Part shown: piece after piece, positions 47,425 to 60,207 of the stretch
Layout of the letters: every line of letters starts with the position of its first letter
Position numbering within the stretch: the first letter of the stretch is position 1
NCBI GenBank assembly: GCA_021904315.1
Contig: CM038910.1
Coordinates: forward strand, 4,340,001-4,404,000
DNA from: Sphagnum magellanicum
Taxonomy: Eukaryota > Streptophyta > Sphagnopsida > Sphagnales > Sphagnaceae
DNA length: 64,000 bases
Reading direction: 5' to 3'
Translations under genes and position numbers: made by a program
The notes under the pieces: model-generated
What the model saw: only the letters and a program-made list of their open reading frames with translations
Database searches by the model: none
What the model was told of the DNA's origin: nothing

Positions 47425-48110
47425 AAGTTACATTTTGCATATGGATCTTAAAGTAAAATATCCAAGCTGGGTTTAGGGTTAAAAGCTCCTTGTGTTTCTT
47501 AAACCTTGTTGCTAGTTTTTGTTGAAGCTATTATGTTTCAAAGCCTTTGTCTACCACTAAATTCCTTTCACAACCCTGAGTTTTGGGTTTTTTTTTTAAG
47601 TTGCATTTTGCATATAGATTTTGAAGCAATGTATCCAAGTTGGGTTGAGGGTTTCAACAGCTCCTTGTGTTTTTAAAACCCTATTGCTGGTTTCTGTTAA
47701 AGTTCTTGTGTTTTAAAGCCTCAGTTTACCATTGAATTACTTTCACAACCTTTAGTTATGGGGTTCTATAAGTTGCATTTTGCATAAGAATCTTGAAATA
47801 GTCTATCCAAATTGGGTTTTAAGTTTAAGGAGCTCCTTGTGTTTCTTAAACCTTGTTGCTAGATTTTATTGTCAAAGCTTTTGTGTTTCAGAGCTTCTAC
47901 TGTCATTAAATTGCTTTCACAACCCTTAGTTCTGGGGTTCTTCAAGTTGCATTTTGCATATTAATCTTGAAATAATTTATCCAAGCTGGGTTTAAAGTTT
48001 TCGGAACTCATTGTGTTTTTAAAACCCTATTGTTGGTTTTTATTGAAGAGCTTTTATGTTTCACAACCCTAATTTGTGAGTTCATTGAGTTGCATTCTAT
48101 ACACAATAGT
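47425..48110. repeat. tandem array, period about 172 bp
   Basis: AAGTTGCATTTTGCAT recurs at 47,425 (one mismatch), 47,598, 47,770, 47,944 and, diverged, 48,087. Between these come TCCAAGCTGGGTTTA, AGCTCCTTGTGTTT and TTTCACAACCCT in fixed order. It ends about 30 bp before the transposase start and probably belongs to the hAT element's 5' non-coding part. Confidence 0.85.
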
Positions 48111-48143
48111 TTTTAGTCTATCCATAATCCAAACTCAAATAAA

Positions 48144-50520
48144 AATGGCAAACATTGAAGTTTTGAATGTAAATGTGGATCTAATGGTAGCTGATTTTGA
48201 TAATGATGGTGCTAATGAAATGACATTAGGTTCAAATGAAGTTTTAAGGCCAATGGCCATTTCAATCTCTACACCTAGCACACCAACCCCTTTTGAAAGT
48301 ATTATAACCCCAAACACCTCAAACCTAGAAACAGAAGTTGCATGGGAATTGTTGAAGGTTCAATTGAACCTGAATCAAAAGGCTTGGATCCCTCACAACA
48401 AGACCTCTATCCCTTAACATTTCTTTGTGGTCAATGACGGCAATAAACCTAATCCTACTTTCTCTCAAACCATGTGTTGCACTATATGCCACTCTATTTC
48501 CCAAGCATATAGTTTTGGTAACATTACAAAGAAAAGGAAAGGGCTAATCACCTATAGCTAACAACATGGGACTACATCAATGAAGAAACATGTGACATTT
48601 GAACATGGAAATGCATGGGCAAGGTGGAAGAATGTGAATTTGAATCTTGTTGTAGAAGATGATTAGTGTTGAAAAAAATCCAAGCATAGATCTATTGTTG
48701 GTTATGGGGTCATCACATATCACTTTGGCTATACTTCTCCTTATATGAAGGATGATTTGGGGCAAAAGAAACTCATGGAGGACTTGTTTCTGGTTGTTGC
48801 CAAAGGTTATATGCCTATTTCTATTATTGAGAATCAATGGTTGAGGCACATGGTCTTGTGTCAAAATCCCCAAATTGTGTTTCCAAATTGGAAGTAAGTG
48901 GTTCAACATGCCATTCCTAAATTGGTTGCCAAAACCACAGAAAAAATTGTGGTGTTAGTTTTAAAATCTTGTATCATAGGAAAAACTTCTTTTGATTTAT
49001 GGATGTCCACATCTAGACATGACACATTTGCTCTTGTAATTAATTTCATGAATTCACATTGAGTGTTTGCCATGTGACAGTGGGCTTTTTTGAAGCTACT
49101 AATACATCTAGAATTACAATGACTACATAAGTGAAGGAGTTATTATCGTCTTACAATTTATTGGACAAATGTGAAGGATGAAGGGAATAATCTATCCACC
49201 CTTGCAAGAGCTTTAAGTTCTATGGTTAGTTGTGCTCCTTTGCAACTTGCAGCTCCTTGGCAAGGTTTTTGTTGTGGCCATGCTTTTAACAAAGCATGTT
49301 AATATGCTTGCAATGATGCAACAATATGTCTTGGTTTTTGGGAGGTTAGTTTGAAAGCCACATTGTTAAGTTTGCAACAAAAAAAAAATGTGGATTAAGA
49401 AGTCCAACAAAGGTTAGAGTGAATGGAAGAGGGCATGCCTTGATGTAGACCTCCACCATCGAAAATTGAAAACCTTGGTGAAAACCAAGTTCACTAACAA
49501 GGTTATTTTTTTGTTCCAAAATACCTTGGAGTATAGGGATGCCATAAATTTATGTTAAAGTTACAAGGACATGTACCAAATGCCCAAACGTGGGTAGTTT
49601 GTAAAGTACTCACTAAAAATATGTTTCCTATTGTGAAGCAATGTTTTTTGAACTAAACCTACGACTATTGTTAATCTCAGACGCCTTACATATTGCATTT
49701 TCGATCAATGTGAATATGCAAATGGAAATTTAACAATTTAAAACGACCTCCAACAATTTTACTAGGGGGGATTTTGAGTCTAAATTGTAAGCATGCACTT
49801 GCATATGTTGGCAGAAATGATGGTAATCCTAGTTGCCTTTTTGTCATTTGCAACTATTTACACTCCTAGCAAGGCACATAACATGCTTGCATTGATGTTG
49901 GACCCATGTTTCAAATGCATGGATGTGGTCAAAGCTTTTGTGGGATGGGCAAAAGTTATGGAGATGGTGGCAGAGTATGATACTAAGTATTTGATGCTGT
50001 TGTTAGTGGCAATCTTTCACCTCCAAAATCCAAGTTCTATTGACCTTACTGATGCATTGGTGGTTGCTGATGAAGATTCCATCGATGGCCTAGTGACCTC
50101 AAATGAAGCTATTTTGCAAGGGTTATTAAAAAATGAACTATCTTTATTCCACCACTTACATGTGAAGCCTGAACATTATTTATTGCCCTTAACTTGGTGG
50201 AAGTCCCATGAATTGCAATTTCCCAACATATCTTTTGTTGCAAAGCAAATTATTGGGATTCCTGGGTCTTAGATTGAGATCGAAAGAATATTTTGTATTG
50301 TTAGAGTTTTGACAAGTCTATGTCGTTGTAAACTAAGAGTGGAGAATTTGGATAAACTTGTCATTATCATGAAGAATTGGTCTTCTAATGCTACGGCAAA
50401 TTACATGTGTGAAGGGAAGTCCCTAGATGATATCTTAGCATATGAAGCTAATATCATTGATGATAATGACATCATTTTGGATGTACCTGGCTATTACAAT
50501 GGTGATGAGTTAGAATGAGG
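48144..50520 (+). pseudogene. hAT transposase with BED zinc finger and dimerisation domain, inactivated
   Basis: From the ATG at 48,144 (MANIEVLNVNVDLMVADF) a frame runs to a stop at 48,415-48,417. Beyond it the homology continues. A BED-type finger has CTIC near 48,480 and MKKHVTFEH near 48,580. ITFGYTSPYMKDDLGQKKL and FLVVAKGYMPISIIENQWLRH follow near 48,720-48,850, then FDLWMSTSRHDTFALVINFM near 48,990-49,060. LSTLARALSSMV with PLQLAAPWQGFCCGHAFNKAC lies near 49,195-49,300, and AHNMLALMLDPCFK near 49,880. The C-terminal hATC part contains LPLTWWKSHELQFPNISFVAKQIIGIPGS (near 50,185-50,270). Several stops and frameshifts interrupt it. Order and spacing match an autonomous transposase, so this was once a full-length element. 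Confidence 0.88.
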
Positions 50521-51028
50521 AATAAGATTGTTCATGAACATTTTGTTATTGTTTATGAAGGGAGGCAACTTTGCCATGAGTAGGATTCTAACAATGTGAA
50601 CTCTAATTATTATTTTTGCGTTCTTCAATTGTAAGGATGTAATTTGTTAGACCAAACTCTTTTTTATCTAATTTGCCGTGCATTGTGTTTTGAAACTTGA
50701 CATGTTGGTTTTGTGCTTAAACTGTTTGAGCATTTTGGTTTTGAAATTCTTGGAACATCTTGATTCTGAAATTTTTATTATAGAATCGTCTTAAATGTAT
50801 CTTGGGGTTTATTAAATCCAATCTCACAATGTAGATTTTTTGTTGAGTGTAGGTGATTCATCAAATTCATGCATTGTTGCCTAGAGAACTATAGAAGTTG
50901 GGAACAACTAGTCTACACATTGATTTTTCTCATATCATTTACCTTTTTGATTTCTAGTTCCTTGTTGCCCACTTGGGCTATTGTGAATCTTGGCATTATT
51001 GAATTTGCTACAAATTTGTGTTTTTTGT

Positions 51029-52440
51029 GTAGAGAGCACCTTGAATGGACAAACTTGGAACTTAAGAGTTATTGGAGCAACTATGCAAAGTGTTGATCTT
51101 CAACAAAGGCCTGTACCTATAACAGATTGGGGTCACAATCATAAAGGCCCTAAACTAATTAATCCTCATATTCAACATAAATTTGAAGTAAGAATCTTGA
51201 ATTAGTCCTAAATCCCAATTGATTATAAATGGATTTTGTTTGAATTCAAGTTATGTAACCATTAAAAACAAATGGAACTTGTGAAAAATTTAGAGGAAGT
51301 CACCTCCATCCCACAATTGTAAAGCAAAAATTGTGGACATAAATAACAAACATTATGTGGGTCATTGATAGGAGGTATGACAAGATTGGGAAAATTGGCA
51401 AAGGTGGCAATAGTGAAGCATTCAAAGGCATTGCTTCTCATTACACAATTAATGTTCCAAAGTGTATCTCATTGAAAGATAAAAATTTGACTTCTGCTTG
51501 AGAATTTTGTCAAGACATAGAGTACCTCTAGCATTTAAAAGGCAAGTGGCACATCATATAATTTATTGATTTTGAAGTGAGCTTTACATTCTAGTCTATA
51601 ATACTGCTCGAAATAGAATTAGTTTTTTGCTTGCAAATAGAACATTTTTATCATTTTAAGAATTCTCATCTTAATTAGTTTTTAGTTTTGATCATGTGTC
51701 AAGAAATCTAGGATCCTAACCAATGTCCATCCATATTATGCAGGTTACAAGTTACAAACAAGAAGGTTTTGACAGAAGAAATTACTGGGGAAGGTGCATC
51801 AAAGAAGACGCCTTCATCTTTATGGTGTTGGAGTATGGGGAGATTTACTTGGCAAACATGTTTTTTGTAATGCAAGTAATAAAGCATTGAAAAATGAAAC
51901 TAAATGTAGACAATCCAATTGGAGTTCAGCTTGGCTTCGATTGTACTGGCTAGTATATGAATCTTTATGCTTGTAACATAATCTTTGCAATTTTTTATGT
52001 GAACCTACTTTGTGACACTATTCTTGTTGTACATAATAAGTGTTGACTTCTCATAGTAGGGTTTCAAGCATTTTCATCTATGGTTTGTTATTACATGTAT
52101 TGTAGGTTTTGAAGACCATCCATGAAGAATGGATTGTGTATTCAAACTTAAAGCTTGCCAACTTCTTGTTAATCAAAGGTGAACTCAAGTTCATGGACTT
52201 TGGTATTGCAAAAGCAATCCAAAATGATACAACCAACATTGTGCGAGAATCTCAAGTATGCCATTCATTTTGAATCATTTACCTCTTGTGATTACAATGT
52301 GAAGTCATTCCATAGACCAATGTTGGCAACTTCTACTCCTATTTACAACAAAACATGTGTATTTTGTAGGTGGCTCAGTTAACTACATGTCGCCAAAGGC
52401 ATTCCTCACTTTTGGCTCCAACATATAAGGATTGACATAT
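51029..52440 (+). pseudogene. MPS1: MPS1/TTK spindle-checkpoint kinase pseudogene, introns retained
   Basis: MPS1 is the mitotic spindle-checkpoint kinase. Exon-like blocks follow it in order. The first, about 51,029-51,186, ends HKFE before GTAAGA. YDKIGKIGKGGNSEAFKGIA (Gly loop) starts near 51,375, then CQDIEYL, a stop, HLKGKWHII and FIDFEV to 51,585. DAFIFMVLEYGEI lies near 51,805-51,845. Near 52,108-52,254 come [18 protein letters not shown] and [20 protein letters not shown], and near 52,375 VNYMSPKAF. The catalytic HSDLKP loop reads YSNLKL, so the catalytic Asp is Asn. In-frame stops occur (near 51,530 and 51,561) and the kinase C-lobe is missing. Because intron sequence with splice-like borders separates the blocks, it is a genomic copy and not a retrocopy. 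It starts about 0.5 kb after the hAT transposase. Confidence 0.85.
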
Positions 52441-52554
52441 GAAATGATGATAGAAGTCAGACTCTAGAGCTCTAGAGTTGTTAGGTCTTGAAGTTTGGAA
52501 TGAGACAACAAGTTTTTGTGAGATGGAAACGAGCTAAGAAAAAATGGAAAAAAA

Positions 52555-53030
52555 TTATGTTTAGATAGAGGAATTAGAACTAACATAAGCTTGAGTTTTT
52601 CAATAAATAATATGTACATGTAAAATATGAAGGTGATGTATTCGATGTCTTAAGGTTGAAAGAAGTAGAAATTATATTTCATACAAATAACATTTGCAAT
52701 TGGTGAGTTATGTTTAGAGAAAGAATTTGAGTTATGTTTAGAAAGAGAAATTAGAACTATTTTGGCATTATTTTGAGTTGAAGTGAGAAATTTATACATG
52801 GCAAATATTATGGTGATGTACGTGATATCCTATAGTTGAAAGAAGTAGAAAATTTGGCTATTAGATGGAACATTAGCAACTAATGAATTATGTTTAGAGA
52901 AAGAATATGAGTTATGTTTAGAGAAAAAAACTAATGCATTTGATAGAACCTTGAGTTGAATGTGAGGAATTTGTACATGGAATTTTTCTATCATGGGGAT
53001 ATCTAGCTTAAAGGAAGCTCACAATTTGAG
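52555..53030. repeat. tandem array, period about 179 bp, 2.7 units
   Basis: TTATGTTTAGA recurs as unit starts at 52,555, 52,733 and 52,912. GGTGATGTA, GTTGAAAGAAGTAGAAA and TTGAGTT follow in the same order in each unit. It lies immediately after the MPS1 relic. Confidence 0.8.
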
Positions 53031-53089
53031 GTAAACAATATGATAACCTGATCTGTCATGTTAATCCAAATCAGTAGTAGGGAATCCTC

Positions 53090-53275
53090 CTCCTTATATA
53101 CGCCTCACGATCTATGTATGTTTACGTTCAATTATGACCTTTGCCTCGTGTTTTATGGTAGGTAAAGCCCATAGATTGGGGACATTCCCAAAATGAGCCT
53201 AGGTTAGACTTGCCTACGGCCTCATCTTAGGCCCCTTATTTTGAGAAGGTCCCCACCCTAGGACCTTCTTGGACA
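53090..53275. repeat. dispersed repeat, copy 2 (partner at 14,335-14,530)
   Basis: Shares the TATATACGCCTC start, GATCTA, TTTGCCTCGTG, GGTAAAGCCCA, a GGGGACATT block and CCCACCCT with the 14-kb copy, in the same order. Family not identified. Confidence 0.5.
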
Positions 53276-55290
53276 CCTTATGAACTAATGGGTAAAATTA
53301 TACCAAACAAAAAACATGTCAGGAATGGGTGGAAAATTTTGTAAGGCATTGTAGCGGGTAAACATTGGATGAGTGTGAAAATGTCATGGGGAATAGGCCT
53401 TGGGAAAGGTTTGGGAACAAGATAGAATGTCATTGTATGGGAGCACCACTTCTCCATTCCCCTTGACATTATATACATCAGCTGATCTTTGCCCCAAGGG
53501 ATTCAAAATTTATTCATAAACCCAAAGATGGCATGGCCAACGTTTTTTCCCCAACAATTTTTTTTTCTTCTTTTTTTGAAAAAAAGTTTGGGAGAATTTT
53601 TTTTCTCTAGTGTAAATATGACTAATTTTGCTAAAATTTGGGAAAACTCGCCAAATTGTTGGTGTCACAAAACTGAACAAAAATACCCCTGGGCATGACT
53701 AGAAACCTTTAGGGTAGAGCATTTTGTGGTCAAAGCACCAGGAAATTTCTTATTACCCAGCCCAATATTTTTCTTCTGCCCATGGAATTTAACTTGAACG
53801 TTTTTAATTTATAACACCTGAGTTTCACTTCGTGTTACAAACTCACTTCATTGGAATACTTACAAATTTTGCTCAGAATGGCTCCCCCCCCCCCCCTTAA
53901 TTTGGTTTGGTTAAATCCCTTTCTCAAAAATTAGCCCCTTTATATCAATTATGCATTGACAACTCAAAACATGAAAATTGGAAAATAATTTTTTTTTGGT
54001 GGTTGTGGTATTTGCTTTTTGGTTGAAACTTGAAACCATCAACCAAAGAATTTCAATTCTTAGACATTAAAATTTTCTTGCATTGTGCAAATTTTTTTTT
54101 TTGCATGATCAAGTTTCCATTTGCATACATCAAAGTCAAGGAGCTCCAAGCAACATGCCATTACATCCTCAACTAGATTACTACATAAGTTAGAAAGAAC
54201 AATCAAACAAATGAGTTCAATTTGAAATAAAATTTGTTGGCATTGACAAATTAGACCAAACTTTCTTAAGCACTCCGGGACTAGTTAAGCTCACACCCAA
54301 CATCCCAAAACATGGCCAAAAAAACCAAATCTTTTTTGAAATTTTCGTGCAAAAAACTTTCAAGTTGATGGGAAGGTGTATGAATTACTGAATAGTATCC
54401 AATCAAGAAAAATAATTAATGCCTTTTCTCCAAAAAAGACAGCTTGTTGCAAAAATTTTGAAGACCCATTTCCTTGATTCTCAAAGGCTCAAGTTTCGCT
54501 GCTTCTGTAAAACATGGAGCATGATGAAAACCTTCATTAATATCACCAATTTGATGTTGGTCTCTCATGATTCAGCTTTTCTTTCAAGTCACCCATTCCT
54601 GCATAGTTAAGCAAGAAGTTCAAGAAGTGCAAGAAGTTTCATAAGTAAGCAGAAAACTGAAATTGTGTCCTTGTAATGCTACATTTTAACTATTTAAAAA
54701 AAAACACACACACACACAATGGAAACACAGAACCCACTTCCATGCTAACAGGCAAAAGCTGCAACACTTCGCAACTGCAACAGGAATCAAAATGTCATTT
54801 GAGGTATCAAAACATCTTCAAATAGAGTAATCTTCGAATTATTAGAAAGGTCTGAATGCAAGCTAAAAAAACTACAAGATCCAACCTTGTGATCTGCAAG
54901 TAAGTACCCAGCAGGAGATAATCTCACCTTTGAAGTCCTTTCTTTGCTTCTGCGAAAGTGGGTGTGCAAACCCAAAAAAAACTATCTTCAAAGATACAAG
55001 TTGTCATGAATCTTGAAGCACCAGAAAACAGGATTAAAAGGTTTGTCAGCACTCCCACCCATTTGTCCATTTTCCTTCTGAAATTCCTCCCAGGTCGAAA
55101 GACTCTTAAGAAACTCTCTATACAGTACTCATTGTATGTACATTCAAAGCAAAATGAAAACCCCAAAGATCGTAAAAAATAATAGAGATATCCGTAAAGT
55201 CAGCAACAGGCAGCACCAGTATGAGTTTGGTCATACACGGTGAGATTCAAAAAAATCCTTCAAAAAAGTACATTAGCATTCGCATTCAAG
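53276..55290. other. intergenic, no gene recognised
   Basis: Contains a C run near 53,885-53,897, a CA run near 54,705-54,717 and short ORFs at 54.8-55.2 kb on both strands, without known domains. Composition rises slightly between 54.6 and 55.5 kb. Confidence 0.4.
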
Positions 55291-55344
55291 GGTAGGTGAA
55301 ACTCAGGAACCATCAATTTTGATGGTTCCTGAGTTTCACCTACC
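55291..55344. repeat. perfect 26-bp palindrome with 2-nt spacer
   Basis: Arms 55,291-55,316 and 55,319-55,344 are exact reverse complements separated only by TT. The arm holds GGTAGGTGAAACTCAGGAAC. In RNA it is a 26-bp hairpin; in DNA a near-perfect palindrome. Confidence 0.95.
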
Positions 55345-56944
55345 TGTCTTTCTTTTTTCCTCAGCGGCTCTACTGTTGCTACATAGATTTTCACTGATCC
55401 TACCTGTACAGCTACTATAATTCCTCTCGAACCTTGTGCATTAAATGTTGAGTTTCAGCATTTTATACTGAGATTTAATAAAATCTCCTTACTTTACCAA
55501 TACCACTAAAAGAGGGGTTAAGGGGTGAAAGGAGGCCCAAAGACAGGGTGACTTAACGGATAACACTAATATATATGATACAATTAGTGATGCCACCTAC
55601 TGAATGTATGGAAAATTTTCTGCAGCATTTTCTGCTCTTCTGCAAGATTGGTTTGAACACCCAGGGAGCAAATCAAACCTAACAATAGTGAAGCTCAGGA
55701 GGTCCTGAGATGCTCTTACTGGTCACCTGCCCAGGACCTGAGGTGCCCATCCTCAAAATGGAAATGCTCACAGAAAATAGTTTGTAGTATGTTTTTGCTA
55801 ATTGTAGTATACATCACAAGTTTGCATTTTACAATAGATTTTTTCTTTCACATTTTTATTGTGGGTCAATAATAATATTTTGGCTATTTATGAAGAAAAT
55901 TGTTCAGAAAAAAAAATTGAACTTTTTTTCCAGAAAAATATTCTCCACTTTTGTGAAATCAATAAATTGGAGGGAGAAAAAAAACAAAGAATTTGATGAT
56001 ATGTCAAAATAGTCATGTTACATCAAAATAAAATTAGTTTGTAATAACTGTTTTCAATTGTAAGATATTATATCACAAGTTTGCATTTTATAGTAAGTTT
56101 TTTTTAAAAAAGAATTTTATGTTTTGAGATTACTGAATTTGAGACATCAAAATTGTGGGTCCATTGGATCTAGTGGTTTTTTTGTTTTTGCCAATTTTGT
56201 GATGTAGCTACACTGGCCATCATCCACAAGAGGAATTACTCGAAATATGGCAACTATGATGGATTTTTTTTATCACAAATGTTCTTTGTATGAGTCAGTA
56301 TGATTTTTTAAAGCACATTTCCACATTTTGGATGTTGCACATGGGTGTCAAAATTTATGGTGTTTGATTCAATTAAGTGAATTGGTGAATATTTTTGCCT
56401 CATGGAGGCTGTTGGGAAGATGGAATGGCATATATGCACATATGTTGGTATTTATTTATTTGGAACCTTGAAATGCATGTGGGGTTTGACAACCACAGTT
56501 TTGGAAAAATGACCATCAAAAAATTGGGCAGCTTATTATAAACAATCCGTAGATAAAATTGGTTTAACAAAATCCCACTTCCATAGAACAAACAAACATA
56601 GGACTAAGTTGATCCAATTGACTCTGTTATACAAGTGCCAAAACAATACATTCTATCTAGTTACAAATTCTCGATTTTAAAAAAGAAAATCATACTGGGA
56701 AACCAGTTATGGCTTTTTTTGTTGTTGAATAATTTCTTCAAATACTTAGGAATTAAAATTTTCAAAATTTATGACTTGCTTTCAAAATTCTACTACCAAA
56801 TTCATAAATTTTAATGCAAATTTTATTAAATTTTGCCATACATAGTGGTGGGAACTTGATGGCATGGGAGCAAACAAAAATTTCAGTGATCTTTTAAGCT
56901 GAAATGTGAGACATTTGCAAGAGCAAAGCACAAAATTACGGCAT
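55345..56944. other. intergenic, no gene seen
   Basis: AT-rich. Two blocks near 55,786-55,850 and 56,037-56,105 share TTTGTA-TA-, ATCACAAGTTTGCATTTTA and a following T-run, suggesting a roughly 250-bp local duplication of low quality. Confidence 0.4.
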
Positions 56945-57640
56945 ACAAAGTTGCACCAACCATGAAGGCATTAGAAATAATCATAAAGGAGTTTCAAGGA
57001 ATTCCTTGCCATACCATGTACACCTCCAGTGTTGAAGCCACGGGGTGATCTGCTGCAATCAGAAAAATAAGAGAAGACAAGGTGATGGAGAAAGAAAGAG
57101 TACCTCCGGAATATCAATGACATTGGAGGCATGAGAATCAATCAAAGACAGTTTGCTTTTTGAGAGTTCCAGCTCCATTTGCACTCTATAAACTTCCTCC
57201 CATATATATAGTAGTAGCTTTATACATGGAACACTAATAATAATGTCACACTTGAGAAGCTCCTCAAAATTGACTTCAGAAGTTTGACATAACCTTCTTT
57301 ACCTTCTCAACAAGGGCAGGGACAATAAAATAAATGTGTGATGTCATTGATCACCATGACCCATTTTCATGTGTTGAAGAAACACCATGCCATAATAACC
57401 AATGGTAGCTACCATATAGGAAGCAAAAGATAAAGCATCTCATGTGCTCATTGCTAGACAACTGATGAAGTCTCCTAAAAACCTCCAACCAAATGTGGCT
57501 ACTATTTCAGCTCCAACATAAAAAGCAAAGTTGATGATGTAAAACCATATTAATCCCAGACACTTAACACCAAAGTTGGCAATTGGCACAATACATTCAT
57601 ACCTTTCAGATTTTTTATTTTTTTTGTGCATTGAAGATCA
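56945..57640 (-). pseudogene. possible membrane-protein gene fragment, unrecognised
   Basis: I do not recognise the family. On the minus strand a 63-codon frame starting at 57,631 encodes hydrophobic segments (FGVKCLGLIWFYIINFAFYVGAE). Further down, near 57,235-57,105, another frame reads KLLLYIWEEVYRVQMELELS and VIDIPE just before a GAG/GTACTC donor-like site. Near 57,040 comes DHPVASTLEVYMVWQGIP, and near 56,975 SNAFMVGATLYAVI. The pieces lie in different frames with stops between them. It could be a spliced gene with short exons or a decayed copy; I favour decay. Confidence 0.35.
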
Positions 57641-57771
57641 GGACACAGATGAAGAGCAGATGAATTGTTTTAGCCAAATTAGCATTGAATGAAGATTAGG
57701 ATCAGCAATTAACTAATAAGCAACTAACTTGAAAACTGATCATCAATCCTCATCTCAATGCACCTCAAATC

Positions 57772-58073
57772 CTCTCTCTCTCTCTCTCTCTCTCGCTCTC
57801 TCTCTCTAAGCTTGAAAAATCTATGGGCAGATCAATTCTAGGGTTGTCTAGAATTGCACAAGAATTCCACAAAAACAGGGGGAAAAAATCACAAGAATAA
57901 TGAATGACACCAGAAATCGTTCAGAATTCCCCTTGTTTTTCTGAACCTTTTTTTTTCTTGATGATAAAGTTGTGTCTCTTTTCGTCAGGCGCTGGATAAG
58001 GCGAAGATCAACTGCGTGGTTCTCTACTGCGGGGTGTGTGTGTGTCTCTCTCTCTCTCTCTCTCTGTCTCTCT
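57772..58073 (+). promoter_or_regulatory. CT-rich promoter/leader tracts of the DnaJ-type gene
   Basis: Two CT dinucleotide runs (57,772-57,807 and 58,045-58,073, the latter next to a GT run) lie 140-440 bp upstream of the chosen ATG. As with the apyrase gene, they mark a plant promoter/5' UTR zone. No TATA box is obvious. Confidence 0.45.
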
Positions 58074-58210
58074 GTGCTGCTTCTTCTGCGCATCATCTTG
58101 TTTGTTTTTCTCTCTGGAATGCGGAGTTGCTTTGCTTTTTGAGAGTGCCGTACTCTTGGGATTCGGTTGCTGTCCGGACGAAGCGTGGCGTTTGTTCGTG
58201 CGCAACCTCC

Positions 58211-60207
<1,997 letters not shown>

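Larger units (their letters stand above)
46568..50520 (+). mobile_element. hAT transposon relic, left end and transposase body
   Basis: A hAT-like end, CAGTGTTGGCCGG, begins at 46,568. Short subterminal words built on ACCTGG/GGTACC and ACCCGG follow to about 46,740. A telobox patch (46,891-46,914), a 172-bp tandem array (47,425-48,110) and a transposase relic (48,144-50,520) come next. The matching right end was not found before the MPS1 relic at 51.0 kb, so the element is truncated on the right or extends further. The link between the left end and the transposase is inferred from position. Confidence 0.55.

Noticed and set aside
47425-48110. CRISPR-like array
   Set aside because: Whole units of about 172 bp repeat without distinct spacers, in a plant context; it is an ordinary tandem array.
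58016-58210. Earlier start for the DnaJ-type protein
   Set aside because: It would place a CT-repeat-encoded Ser-Leu peptide and a Cys-rich stretch before the transit-like sequence; the ATG at 58,211 gives a normal plastid-type N-terminus.
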